Assembly: GCF_003369915.1 (NCBI RefSeq)
Contig: NC_046677.1
Location: 19,858,913-19,922,912 of the forward strand
Direction: 5' to 3'
DNA from: Drosophila miranda
Taxonomy: Eukaryota > Arthropoda > Insecta > Diptera > Drosophilidae
Length of the DNA stretch: 64,000 nt
Shown: in pieces, positions 12,101 to 21,511 of the stretch
How positions within the stretch are numbered: position 1 is the stretch's first letter
Layout of the letters: each line of letters opens with the position of its first letter
The notes under the pieces: generated by a model
What the model was told of the DNA's origin: nothing
What the model saw: the letters and a program-made list of their open reading frames with translations, nothing else
Database searches by the model: none
Translations under genes and position numbers: made by a program

Positions 12101-15100
12101 AGCAAATATTATATTATTGCATTGAATTCTTTTAGTTTCACACGTTTTCAAAACATTTTTGTTCAAGAATTTTAGTTGATTTTATTTCTGTATATTTTAG
12201 TATTCATCTTTTTTTGGCTTATATACATGTATGTATGTAGCTTTTTTGATTGTAGCTACTAAAATCTCTGACTTACAATGTTTGATTTGGAAAAATATTT
12301 GGTTAGGGGAGTTTGTTGGTGAGGGGGGTTTTTTATCTGTCAAAGTTGGCCCAATAAGCTCCGATGGTTTATGACGTTTGGAAAATATGTTTGTCACTAC
12401 GAGGTTCTATATTTATAATTTTTAAACATAAAGAACATAAAATAACCGTATAAGCTTTGAACATTTTTTACATTTTCAAAGGTTTATGGTCTAAAAATCT
12501 CATTCAAAAAATTCACTTCAATTAATCTCTCCCCCATCAAATGTGATTTAAATTTCATAATAATTTCAGTTCGATTAAGAGGCTTACCTGCTGGTATTGT
12601 TTGGCTGGTGGGATGGATTCAGCATGGCATCATTGATTTCCACAATTAGAATATCGCCGGACTGGATCTCCGACTCGCCCCGCCAGGTGAGGACATTTGG
12701 TATGCAGTGCTCGTCCGGTCTACAGTGCTCCGTTGTCTGATGACGAGAGAAGAGAAGATGGAGTTTGGGATGGAGAAAATTGCTTATTCAAATCATTGCC
12801 ACATAATGTAAAATGGGCCTAAAAGGTTTCTTCGCCGACAGTCGGTTTGGCAGTCGGTCTGCTGCGGTTTGACAGCCGAACAAAATGGCAACGATGGAAA
12901 TGGCAAATGAAACCAACTGAATTATTAAACAAGTTTTCTAATTTCACTTTTATAACATTGTCTCGATGTCTAGCAGTCTGGGGTCTGGGTTCTAGGGTCT
13001 AGGGTCTGATCCCTTTTTTGGGAGTTCAGTTATGTGGTAGAAACAAATTTACATAAATAGTAACCAGAGCCAAGGCCCGGATCCGAACCTAATAAACTTC
13101 CCAGCCAAAAGGTTCATTTCATCGGTCCGCCTGGGGTCCCGTTTCGAAGGTGGTTATTAGCAAAGTTTATAACATATGCGTAGATCCACTTGATGTTGCC
13201 AAATTTTTATTAATTTGGGTTAAGCCCCAGCCATAAGCTGTCTGCTACGGGCACCACCAGCACACACACACGTCACAATCAAAATACGAGCAAAATGTGT
13301 AAGCCAGGACCAGAACTCGACTTTGTGGTCACTGTCGGGTTCCCTTTTTATGGTCTCCATTTCCAACCTCCCCCGCCATTTTAGCATATTTTTGCGCAAT
13401 TTGAAGTGGTTTAGTTTTGGATCTCGATTTTTATACAGCATTTGTATACGTAGAACATGTATGGCTTTTTCGGTTGCGGATTTGTCAGAGCTCAAATTTA
13501 TGGCATTTTAATGGCCTGTCTCAACGCACATAAAACTCCACATTGTATATATGGCGGTCAGCCTTCCAACAAAAACAGCAACAACAAAAATCAACCAAAA
13601 ACTTGCATATTTACATACATATACGGGATACAACAGGGATTTTTTTCCAATTGGAAAATGCCCAAGTTTTTGGGTCACATAGAATTTCATGCGTATTTTT
13701 GTGTAGAGTGTTTTTTTTTATGGAGACCACAAAAGGTAATGACATAAATTTCCATTTTTATTGTTGTGCATACATATATATGTTAGCCTATTTTTTTGGG
13801 CTTTTATTTAGTTTTGCAGCATTCATTTAAAAGCAGTTTTATGGACGTTAGGGATTCAATAGAGAAAACCAGTGCATGGCAGTGTAATGTAATCTCAAAG
13901 ATTCTATAGCCCCCGTTAAATAGCCAACTCATGATTAATTTAACGTCAAATATCTCTTTGACCAAATTTCTTTCAATTTCCAATCACTTAGAGTGTCTGG
14001 AAAAACTCTCCTAGACAAATGCACTCAGACACTTACCTACCCATTAACATAAGACGAAAAAAAATAATCTCAACGAAGCTTAAATGTCTCAAAAAGTAGA
14101 AAAATGGAAGAGAAAGGTAGAGGGTAAAGTATAGAAGCAGAGACTTCCATCAAAAAAGTCCCAAGACAACAAACAGAAGAATAAACAAATTCAGTTGGGA
14201 AATGTTTTCACTGAGCCCCCCCCCCCTCCAAAAAAAAAGAAATGGAAAACCTGGATGAAATGTTTCCACCTTTTATGCAAAAATTGTTTTCTTTAATTGT
14301 TTACTTTTTTTCTACCTCCAGAGGGACGGAGCGCTGGGAAAGGACCTACGCCCTGGGACATCGGACGGGGCCCCGGGAATGAAGCTCTTCACAGTGAAAG
14401 AAAGTCAGCATTAATTTTATGCAAGGTACACATTATGCCAATGCCTAATGTATATGTATTTTCCTTTTTCACTTTGGGGCTAAGTTTACATAATGCTGCT
14501 CCTTAATTAAATTCATGGACGACCTTCCATTTACCATTTGCTGACCAAAAAGTAAACACAAAATCAATTTCTTTTTCTTTGCCATTCGTTTTGGTCCATT
14601 TTCTTATTAACAAAAGACGTGAAACCTACCAAAGGAAGGGCCTACTAAATGGACAGAAAATTCGAATGCCATTTCAGCTGGAAGCACACACAGCAACTGT
14701 TTGAATAGACAGCCCAAAAACTGCTGTTAATTAAACATTCGGAGAAGTCCGTCTTCGGCGTCAGTCAGTTGTCTTTCAGTCTTTTAGTCAGTTAGTCAAT
14801 GAAGCTTCTGGCTCTCACATAACTCCTGCCATTGAAGAGGGTGAACATTTCTCAATATTAATTTAAATATTTGGCCAAAGGGGCAGCAGCTGTGATTTGG
14901 CCAGGCAAATGGCTTGATTTACGTCAATATAACCAGACATGAAAGGGTTATATATACATATATACAGAATAGAAAGCCGACTCCAAGCAACACACGAGAA
15001 TTGGCCAACTGGGTCCCAAGGCTGGAGTCAGTCCCTTTTCTAGTTTATTCCTGATTTTACAACAAATGCAATTTAATAAAGAAATTGTAAACCCTTTTCT

Positions 15101-18100
15101 AGGATACAAGTACAGTCTGTAACAAAATTGTAAGAGATGTGGAAGGCGTTCCACAAGACAAAGAGAAAAATAAAAGTGATAAGCAATACCTCCAATGTTT
15201 TTCAAAACCCTATCAGGTTGGGGTTGAAATGATTGATAGAAAGGAGCTATAGGAAGGACTGACTTCTTTGGAATTATTCCGAATCCCATAATAACTTGGG
15301 TAAAAGGAGGAAATCATTTTTGAAAGTAATCATATTGTTTTCCTTATATTTACTCCAAAAATTAAGAAAACCATGGTTTCGAACCGCACTGTCTACACGT
15401 CAGACACTTGTCCCTTTTTTGCATAGAGACCTGTGCATAGGGCTGCCATATTTCCGGTCAACTTGCCCCGTGAACCTCTTTCCCAGCACTCACACATGCT
15501 CACGGAAATGGCCAAATAAAATGGCGATCAATAATTTCCTTTTGTTGGCCAACTTATCTGGGGGGATTAAGCTCGGCTCGGGTTCAGTTCGGTGAATCCT
15601 TTCTCTCCCTGTCTTGTAGATGTCCTTTTCTTGTCCATTCAACTGTTTGCTGTCGATGTTAACTGCAAATGTGTTTGTTAGTTATTTATGTACCCGCCCC
15701 GCACTGCTCCGTCAGTGATTTCTTTCGGTTTGAAAATTGTATCAACTCTTAAAAGGTTTTCAATTAGCCGAGCAAACAAATTTGACAAGTTTTCCGAATG
15801 TTGTTTTTGCGCAGGGAGGGGTGGGGCTAGGAAGGGATGTAGGGAAATTGGATATCGAATTATTGAGTTGAGTGTGCTCAAATGTTGTTTGTTAATGGGG
15901 GAAAGTTGAACATGGGTTTGTAGAGTACCCTCTAGAGTGCCCCATCGATAGTTTCTTTACTTCTTGGAACTTTGTCAGGTTAATTAGGATCTCTCTAATT
16001 TCCTTGGGGCTAACTCCTGCCAAAACTAAGCTTTCTTCTTACTAATTAGCCGTCAGCGTGCATATTATATAAATGTAGTCAGTCCCTAATTGGTTAACCC
16101 GCTTACACAAATAACACGCATACGGCGTGTTGCCCTTCTGTGAGCTCTTCTTAAGCTCTCCCCTTTCGATTCATTCTTTTTTCTACTTTGCGCGTGTGTG
16201 CTTTGTGCTGCTAATGATAAGAACTTAATCAGGCTTCAATTGTTTTTGTTAACAGAGAAGGCGCCAAAGACAAAGCCTTAAAGCCACCGCCTACTTACCA
16301 CAATGGGCAGCAACAGCTCGTGGGTTTCATTGCCACGCCACAAATGCGAGTCCTGCGGCACATTCTGTATCTCGCATTCGAGAGAATTGATTTTCTCCTG
16401 AAGGCGACTTAAAATGCGGGGCCTAGCAATTGGCTTTGAGGCCGCCTTAGCGGGATTAACTGGTCGCTGTGGCCGTGGACGCGTCCTGGCCATGGCCATC
16501 ATTGGCCCAGGAGTCGTCGCCATGGTAGTCGATGATGGAGATGGAGATGGTGATGGTTCTGTGGCGACTTTCACGGGTGACGAGACAACTGCCAGCTTGT
16601 CAGGCTTGGGCGGTGTCAGAGCCTTGAGCAATAATTTGGCACGCTTAAGCTGTTTCTGATATTTCCCAGAGTTTCCCACTGCAGATGTTGTTTTTGTTGT
16701 TGCTGCTGCTGTTGCTGGAGTTGTGGCTGGAGATATTGTTGTTGTTGCTGGTGCTGCTGCTGTTGTTGTTGGGGAAAAAGTTTGTCCGTCTGCGACCAGA
16801 GTCACGCTCAACGGCAACTGAGTTGTGTCCTCCACTGACTTTACAACCGGACTCTCAGCCGCTCCCGAGGCGCCCATAGTAGTTGTTGACTTGGTTTCCT
16901 GCATTAACTTGCGCTTGTTATGCAGCAGCATTTCGTTGTACAGCTCCTTGCTGTTGTAGAACTTTGTGGTGGAGAACTCCGGATGCGAGGCCATGTGCAT
17001 CGCCGAGCCCACCGCCGCCTTGCCATCGACGGAGGAGTCTAGCGAATCCGTTTGGAACTTTGTGTTGGCAAAGTCTATGTGGGGCATGGCCATTACGTCG
17101 CTGGCTCGATGCTGCATGGGAAACTCAAAGCTTTTCTTCACTCGACGATCGATGAAAGAGTCGCCAGGTTTGAGTAGAGACGGGGGTCGCACTGTGGTTG
17201 TGGTTGCCTTCGGTGCTCTTGTGGTTGTGGTTGTAGTTGTCGTCTCTTGCAGTTGAAATTTGCTTTCAATTTCGGTGATAAGATCATCTTGATCTGCCAG
17301 AAGTTTGCCTGTGAAATCTGCTGTGGTTCCTTGACTGGAAATAGGTGTGGTTGTTGTATCACCAATGGCCTGATTGACTCTTAGTTTCTCCTGAACTAGC
17401 TCTTCGTCTCTGTTAATTGCCATGTCAACCTCATTGGGCATCAGATTCTGTCTGTACTCTTCATTATTCTCGGGTTGTGTAAAGATCGTACGCTGCCTTA
17501 AGAGCTCCTCATTATCGTTTTGAATAATCGGTTGAAAGTCTTCGATTTTCAGGGGATATAGATCAACAATATTCAGTTTACTGGCTGTGGGCTGGTGGGC
17601 TAACATGGCATCGTAGCGGGCACGTTCTTCCTCATTCAGATCCGCCAGAGTTTCGGCCACTTGGTAGGAGGCAGCTGCCTGCATTTGTATTTGTAGTGGC
17701 GACTCGGTTGGGATGTCTTCATCTTCCTCGGGAGCCTCTTCTATAGGTGCTGCTGGCTGTTCCTTAAGCTCTATTGTCGCTACCTTCATTTCTTCTGGTG
17801 CGACTTTTGACTGTTCTTTCATCTCTAGTGCTACCTCTGCCTGTTCCGTTGTGGATGATGATGGAATCACGCTTAATTTGATGCGATGCACTGCATCCTT
17901 TATCCCGCTCATCTCACCTAAATCCGCCGGGGGCAATGCTGTTGTCATTAGCATGCTGCCACCCGAGGCTACCTCATTTTCCGTAGTTGATGTTGGTGTT
18001 GGTGTTGTTGGTGCAGTTTTTGTCGTTCTTGTGGTGGTTGTTGCCTCTGTTGTTGTAGTGCTGGTGGTGGCTGTTGTGGTGGGCGTGGCCGTTGAGGTTG

Positions 18101-18377
18101 AACCACCCACCGTGGCCGTCTCTCGTTGCTCTGGCACATCCTTGAAAATGTTCAACAACGTTCGGTTGCCTTCGCCTGCTCCCAGAGGGGCGTCACTTCC
18201 ACCCAAGTCATTTTTTATGGTCTGCTTTGCTGTTTCTGGAGCTTCCGATTTTGTTGGTGTTGTCGCAGCTGTTGTTGTAGTGGTTGCCGCTGTTGTTGTT
18301 GCTGTTGTTGTTGTTGTTGTTACTGCTGCTGCGGCAGCTGCCGCAATTACCAATGTAAAAATGCAGATTTTCAGCAT
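2714..18377 (-). CDS. wry: Seven-EGF single-pass membrane protein, weary/DNER-like putative Notch ligand (complete spliced CDS)
   Basis: Twelve coding exons on the minus strand join in phase: 18377-16299, 12736-12588, 9146-8983, 8368-8096, 7996-7900, 7697-7570, 6664-6522, 5676-5554, 4894-4861, 4487-4323, 4171-3990 and 3163-2714. They give 3,987 nt and 1,328 residues. Order: signal peptide (hydrophobic/Ala-rich start), Thr/Ser-rich region to ~690, a Cys-containing pre-EGF domain (~694-815), seven EGF repeats between ~819 and ~1117, an extracellular stalk, a transmembrane helix at ~1162-1181 and a ~147-residue tail rich in Gly, Ser and Gln. The single-TM EGF ectodomain matches the DNER/Delta-like class. 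In Drosophila the gene of this type is weary (CG31665), described as a putative Notch ligand in heart. I recognise no DSL domain. The symbol comes from architecture recalled from memory, not from an alignment. The total span is about 16 kb. Confidence 0.65.
3164..3989 (-). other. wry-like intron 11
   Basis: The intron lies between the transmembrane exon and the tail exon. The ORFs in it lack domain content. I see nothing functional beyond splice signals. Confidence 0.7.
3990..4171 (-). CDS. wry: wry-like coding exon 11: stalk and transmembrane helix
   Basis: 182 nt after acceptor ctttccag. It encodes an acidic/hydrophobic extracellular stalk (DEFVVETVVSSSEF...) and the transmembrane helix (YFAAGVLAAAIFIVAVV). 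The donor gtaagtttc follows in phase 0. The helix continues into VTICH of the last exon. Confidence 0.85.
4323..4487 (-). CDS. wry: wry-like coding exon 10: EGF 7
   Basis: The acceptor after 4488 fits the microexon and gives SSCSFIRQDPNHCDD. A second acceptor (aagacag, exon start 4464) is in phase 0 and would join exon 8 directly. Both give EGF 7 (CQVNPCTHGGTCWSSGESF, CACRPGYTGTMC). The donor is G|gtaagtcgg. Confidence 0.85.
4861..4894 (-). CDS. wry: wry-like coding exon 9: 34-nt microexon
   Basis: The acceptor tctccacag and donor A|gtaagtgg flank 34 nt encoding KTDKANNGETT plus one base. Phase 0 in and phase 1 out match exon 8 and the upstream acceptor of exon 10. The evidence is splice consensus and phase only. 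It is a short extracellular linker without domain content, so it could be alternatively spliced. Confidence 0.5.
4907..4930. repeat. CCAGG tandem repeat in a wry-like intron
   Basis: Four to five copies of a 5-base unit (ccagg) lie about 12 bases upstream of the microexon acceptor on the minus strand. They fall where the polypyrimidine tract or branch point would be expected. Confidence 0.7.
5554..5676 (-). CDS. wry: wry-like coding exon 8: EGF 6
   Basis: 123 nt (41 codons), phase 0 on both sides. It encodes one EGF repeat (VDFCANKPCPEGHRCMDHGN, then CECPGGRNGPDC). Its symmetrical phase means it could be skipped without shifting the frame. Acceptor ttttcag, donor gtaagtc. Confidence 0.9.
6522..6664 (-). 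CDS. wry: wry-like coding exon 7: end of EGF 4 and EGF 5
   Basis: 143 nt after acceptor gtctcgcag. It encodes GFAGELC, then NECESNPCQNGGECIDHIGS and ECHCTKGYTGNRC. It is a classical EGF with spacing like Notch and Delta repeats. The donor gtgagtg follows in phase 0. Confidence 0.9.
7570..7697 (-). CDS. wry: wry-like coding exon 6: end of EGF 3 and EGF 4
   Basis: 128 nt after acceptor ttatgcag. It encodes CDCTPGFTGPLC (end of EGF 3) and EGF 4 (NECESSPCVHGICVDQEDGF and onward). The donor gtgagtg leaves phase 1. Confidence 0.9.
7900..7996 (-). CDS. wry: wry-like coding exon 5: end of EGF 2, start of EGF 3
   Basis: 97 nt. It completes EGF 2 (GYAGKNC) and starts EGF 3 (CNPAECMNGGSCVGNSTHF). NST is a potential N-glycosylation site. 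The acceptor ctgttag and donor gtgagtcc fit the phases of both neighbours. It is too short and broken by stops to appear as a long ORF. Confidence 0.85.
8096..8368 (-). CDS. wry: wry-like coding exon 4: EGF 1 and most of EGF 2
   Basis: 273 nt, phase 1 in and phase 1 out. It encodes SELWGAQCVRL, then EGF 1 (six-Cys pattern beginning CGENADCSGKGVC and ending GFAGPHC) and EGF 2 (beginning CNPSPCTNNGICVD). EGF 1 has adjacent Cys residues (CQCC), which is atypical for the class. Confidence 0.9.
8983..9146 (-). CDS. wry: wry-like coding exon 3: pre-EGF domain
   Basis: 164 nt. The acceptor atccag ends at 9147. A second AG (ccacacag, 19 bases downstream) would put a stop in frame, so the upstream AG is required to join the phase-2 exon before it. 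The product contains GHEHCDVTEGVLLDITPLVV. The donor is G|gtgagt. Confidence 0.8.
9147..12587 (-). other. wry-like intron 2 (3.4 kb)
   Basis: No nested gene is recognised on either strand. The intron contains AT-rich DNA, a cagccat tandem repeat at 11618-11642 and short CT/CA runs. ORFs here have no domain features. Confidence 0.65.
11618..11642. repeat. CAGCCAT tandem repeat
   Basis: Three copies of a 7-base unit plus a partial copy, inside the second intron of the wry-like gene. Confidence 0.7.
12588..12736 (-). CDS. wry: wry-like coding exon 2: start of pre-EGF domain
   Basis: 149 nt, entered in phase 0 after acceptor tcatcag and left in phase 2 before gtaagc. It encodes TTEHCRPDEHCIPNVLTWRG and continues with an SGDILIVEINDAML-like stretch. 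Three codons' worth of Asn/Ser/Thr near the end give possible N-glycosylation (NNTS). Confidence 0.8.
12737..16298 (-). other. wry-like intron 1 of the coding region (3.6 kb)
   Basis: It separates the mucin-like exon from the pre-EGF domain. It has a ggtctag-type short tandem repeat near 12978-13008 and a C8 run followed by A-rich sequence near 14217-14240. I recognise no nested gene. Confidence 0.65.
16299..18377 (-). CDS. wry: wry-like coding exon 1: signal peptide and Thr-rich mucin-like region
   Basis: The ATG at 18377-18375 opens a 693-codon exon, and its donor (GTG|gtaagt) follows 16299 in phase 0. Residues 1-18 (MLKICIFTLVIAAAAAAA) form a signal peptide. Long Thr/Ala/Pro stretches follow (~19-45, ~95-140, ~375-400, ~540-570), separated by acidic segments. 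This is typical of O-glycosylated extracellular regions. The exon ends in a more ordered segment with one Cys (ECEIQNVPQDSHLWRGNETH) that leads into the conserved pre-EGF domain. The large antisense ORF over this exon is a shadow of the Thr repeats. Confidence 0.85.
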
Positions 18378-18542
18378 TTTGTTTGGTTAAAATTTCCTTT
18401 TTGGCCTTCGGCCGTTGATTTTTCTCGTTCTCCCAAAAAGAGGAAGGAATTTTTATTTTGATTTTTCCCAGCGATTTTCCAATATATATTTCCGCATACA
18501 CTTTGTTATTTTTGTTTGCTTTGGCACATGGCGCCTGAAAAT
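18378..18542 (-). other. wry: 5' UTR exon segment of the wry-like gene with upstream ORFs
   Basis: Sequence between the ATG at 18377 and an upstream 3' splice site (tatttacag, ending at 18543; ttttcag a few bases later is an alternative). Two short uORFs precede the main ATG: 18529-18506 (8 codons including stop) and 18497-18453 (15 codons including stop). The real 5' end must lie further right, beyond an intron. Confidence 0.55.
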
Positions 18543-21480
18543 CTGTAAATAGAAAATATATTTTATTAGTACAATTTATTTTCGTAGGGGTTTACTGTTT
18601 TTTCCATCCTGACAACCATCAATTGACTGAAAAAATGTCTGCCTTGCCCGCATATAGATTGGCTGACTTTCTGGCTGGTTTGGCTTTTATCGCAAATATA
18701 TTTGCATTTATATACATTTATTCGATATATTTTGATGGTTTGGGTTTCACTTTACAAAGTGTGTTTGTCTGGGCCGGACATTTGCATGGGAATCAGATAT
18801 TAAAATTTGCCAGCGGCCCAAAAGCAAATAGAAATGATAACTTATGTGGAGGGGAATATTGAATATGGCTATGGTGGAAACATATTAATTAGAATCCATA
18901 CAAATTTCGTCCTCAAATGCGGGACTAAAAATATTTCCAGCATACTTTGCCTCGCACCACCCCGAAAATGTTCAGAAATTCCACAAATATTTGTGAATTT
19001 TCCAACAATAAACTGTTAAATGCACTCGTTCAGGGGAATTCGGGGTGTTTTTTTTTTGCAGTGAGGTGGGGGGTTAAAAATAAAAGAAAAATGAAAGACT
19101 TTCACGCTCAATAAACGGCAAAAAGTATGCAACACATTTGTGGCCCTCACCAAGAGATATTTGAGCTTTCAACGAGCAGAAAATGTTTTGGAAGCGGCAG
19201 TTAAATGCATTTTGTTGGCCAATCAAATGTTATGGTCTATTATATGGGTTATATGGGTCAAGCATTAATTTAGAAATACATAAATAACAGAGGAATAAAA
19301 TATTTTAAGTGATGTTTTTAGCTTAAGTGAGCATAAATTGTTATTTCTTTCAGTTAATTGTCAATTGTAACTATTTTAATCCATTCTATTAAACTTTGAA
19401 ACAAAGAGCAAGCGATGTGTTTATCCATAATAAAATTTGTTTGGATAGAACCGATGATAGAGGTCGTCAAAATGATTGGGAATTCATCTTCCAAGCTGCA
19501 GACAGGGAAAATCAATACACATAATTGGGTTATTGACATTGATAGTGATCAAACCAGTCAAAGTCCTTTGAAGAGAGGACATTTGTTGCATTTTTTGCCT
19601 TGCCACCAAATTAGAGAATACTAACAAGCAATTGTATTGTGATGGCTAATAAAAATTGGAATCAAATTATATAATTGACAAGGCATTTTGACACAGAGTC
19701 CACAAAACTAACTAAATGTTAAATTCTGTTGGGAATTTAGTTGAAGAGCAAATTGATTTGCGGCCCACCGCGTTTAACCAGCAGCTCCCAGAGACTTGTG
19801 GGGACTCTCTGCTTATGGCAGATGACAACTTACAGTTGATTGCACACAGTGAAAACTGGACGGGACACCCATTGAGCTGGATTGGGCTGGGAACGGACAC
19901 TGGACGTGGACTCTTGACTGGACGACAACTCTGCTGGCGTCACTCGAGCAAGACATCCATTCATGGGATTCTGTCCGTATATTCTCTCTTATCTCCAGTA
20001 GTTTGTCGGAGACGCAGCGTCGGCTCATGAATTGGACCCATGTCTATGGTGAGTGTATGGAGGGGCATGAATGTTGAATCTAGTGCCACAGCCGTTCCTT
20101 GTGGTACTTTATGGGCGACAGATTTATCAGCCAAAGCCATAATCCGGCCTGCAAGGCAAACACAAGGCTTGGAGCACAGCTTTCTGAGCTATTTATAGGC
20201 ACATTTTCCAAGATTAAAGAAGTTTGCACTGGCTCTGACGCTGACTCTGGCTCTCTTGCCTTCTGAAATGGTCTCCTCCGAATAAGATTTCACATTTAAG
20301 ATATTCTCTTTGAGTTTGGAAAAAGGTTTAACTGAATTGGGTTGAAAAATTGCTGATTAGGCTGTACTTAGTTGCTGTGTGGATAAAAGTGCTTGTGGGA
20401 ATGGATTTTGGAACATTTAATTTAAATTTAAACAAAATATTTAAAACTTACAGCTATTTATTTATTGTAAATTTTTAAAAGTACTTGGTTTAGTTATTTG
20501 TTTAACGATTTTGTAAAAGATTCAACTCCATTCTGGTAAATTTATGAGAAAACTAAATTTAAAATATTTAAAACTTATATCTTAGGAACATTTCGAAAAT
20601 TATTCAGAAATTATTTGATTGAACTTTTGCAAATTTCATTGAGATTTTACCGAATTTTCCAAACATACATATATTTCAATTGTTCGCTTTCAATTTCTCA
20701 TCGCCCCCAAGGACTTCAAACTAATTTGAGCCCATTTTGGGTTTCATTTCATTTATTTATGAGCTTTTGAGGCTGGCAATAAATCAAACTCTAGTTGTGT
20801 TCACACACACTCACACAATAGACCACAAAGATACAACATATACTTGCGCACACATGTGGCTCGGAAAGTTGGCTCCTGCAGTGCATGTGTAATGCTCGAC
20901 TAAGTAGCTGTAAAATATATTGCAATTTGTTGCACCTGCGCAGCCTGTGCGTTTGCCTGCCCTTGCAGCGTACACAGCACCCTCCTCCAGCCTCCCCCAT
21001 GCCATGTCCTTGAGCCTCTCTCTCAGCAGGCATTCAATTAATTATTGTAATGACGAAATTAATTAAAACTCATCCAATTTGACGCTGCGGTCGGGGCGCA
21101 TATTGAAAAGTATATTTATGCTCTGCGGTCTGTCAGGTGCGGCAAAGTAACATCCAAGCACTCTGACTCTGATTGATGTCAATTCAACTTTTCAAACTCA
21201 ATCCTGTAAAGGTGGAGGAGCAGGAGTCCTTGGAGAAGAAGTACAGGAGGATCTGAAATCCTCAACTGAGGAGAGGAGTAGCGGGAACCTTCAACTGGGG
21301 AAAAGTTAAGAGCATCAGGGAACAAACAACTTAAGCACATTTTCCTTTTGTTTGCGGGGACTGGCTGGTTAGCAAAAACAAATCAAAATCCGCTTAGAGT
21401 TTGGTTTCCACTGGGGCTCCCTCATATTTTTAAAGTCGCGGTAAAGTCAAGTCTGTGGTAAGTCCCCGATAACTGAATCT

Positions 21481-21511
21481 CCCTCTCCTTTCTCTCTCTC
21501 TCTCTCTGACC
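21481..21511. repeat. CT-rich microsatellite
   Basis: A run of alternating ct with few interruptions (ctctcctttctctctctctc...). It has GAGA-factor-type sequence on the minus strand. Confidence 0.6.

Noticed and set aside
15370..15395. tRNA B-box-like ggtttcgaacc
   Set aside because: No matching A box, acceptor stem or anticodon arm at the required spacing.
17713..18390. 225-codon + strand ORF rich in Val/Ser
   Set aside because: It is antisense to the Thr-rich exon 1 of the wry-like gene and reflects the (acn)n repeats read on the other strand.
19716..20030. 104-codon + ORF with ATG
   Set aside because: No domain, and it is built partly on repeated ggac words; no acceptor, donor or poly(A) context.
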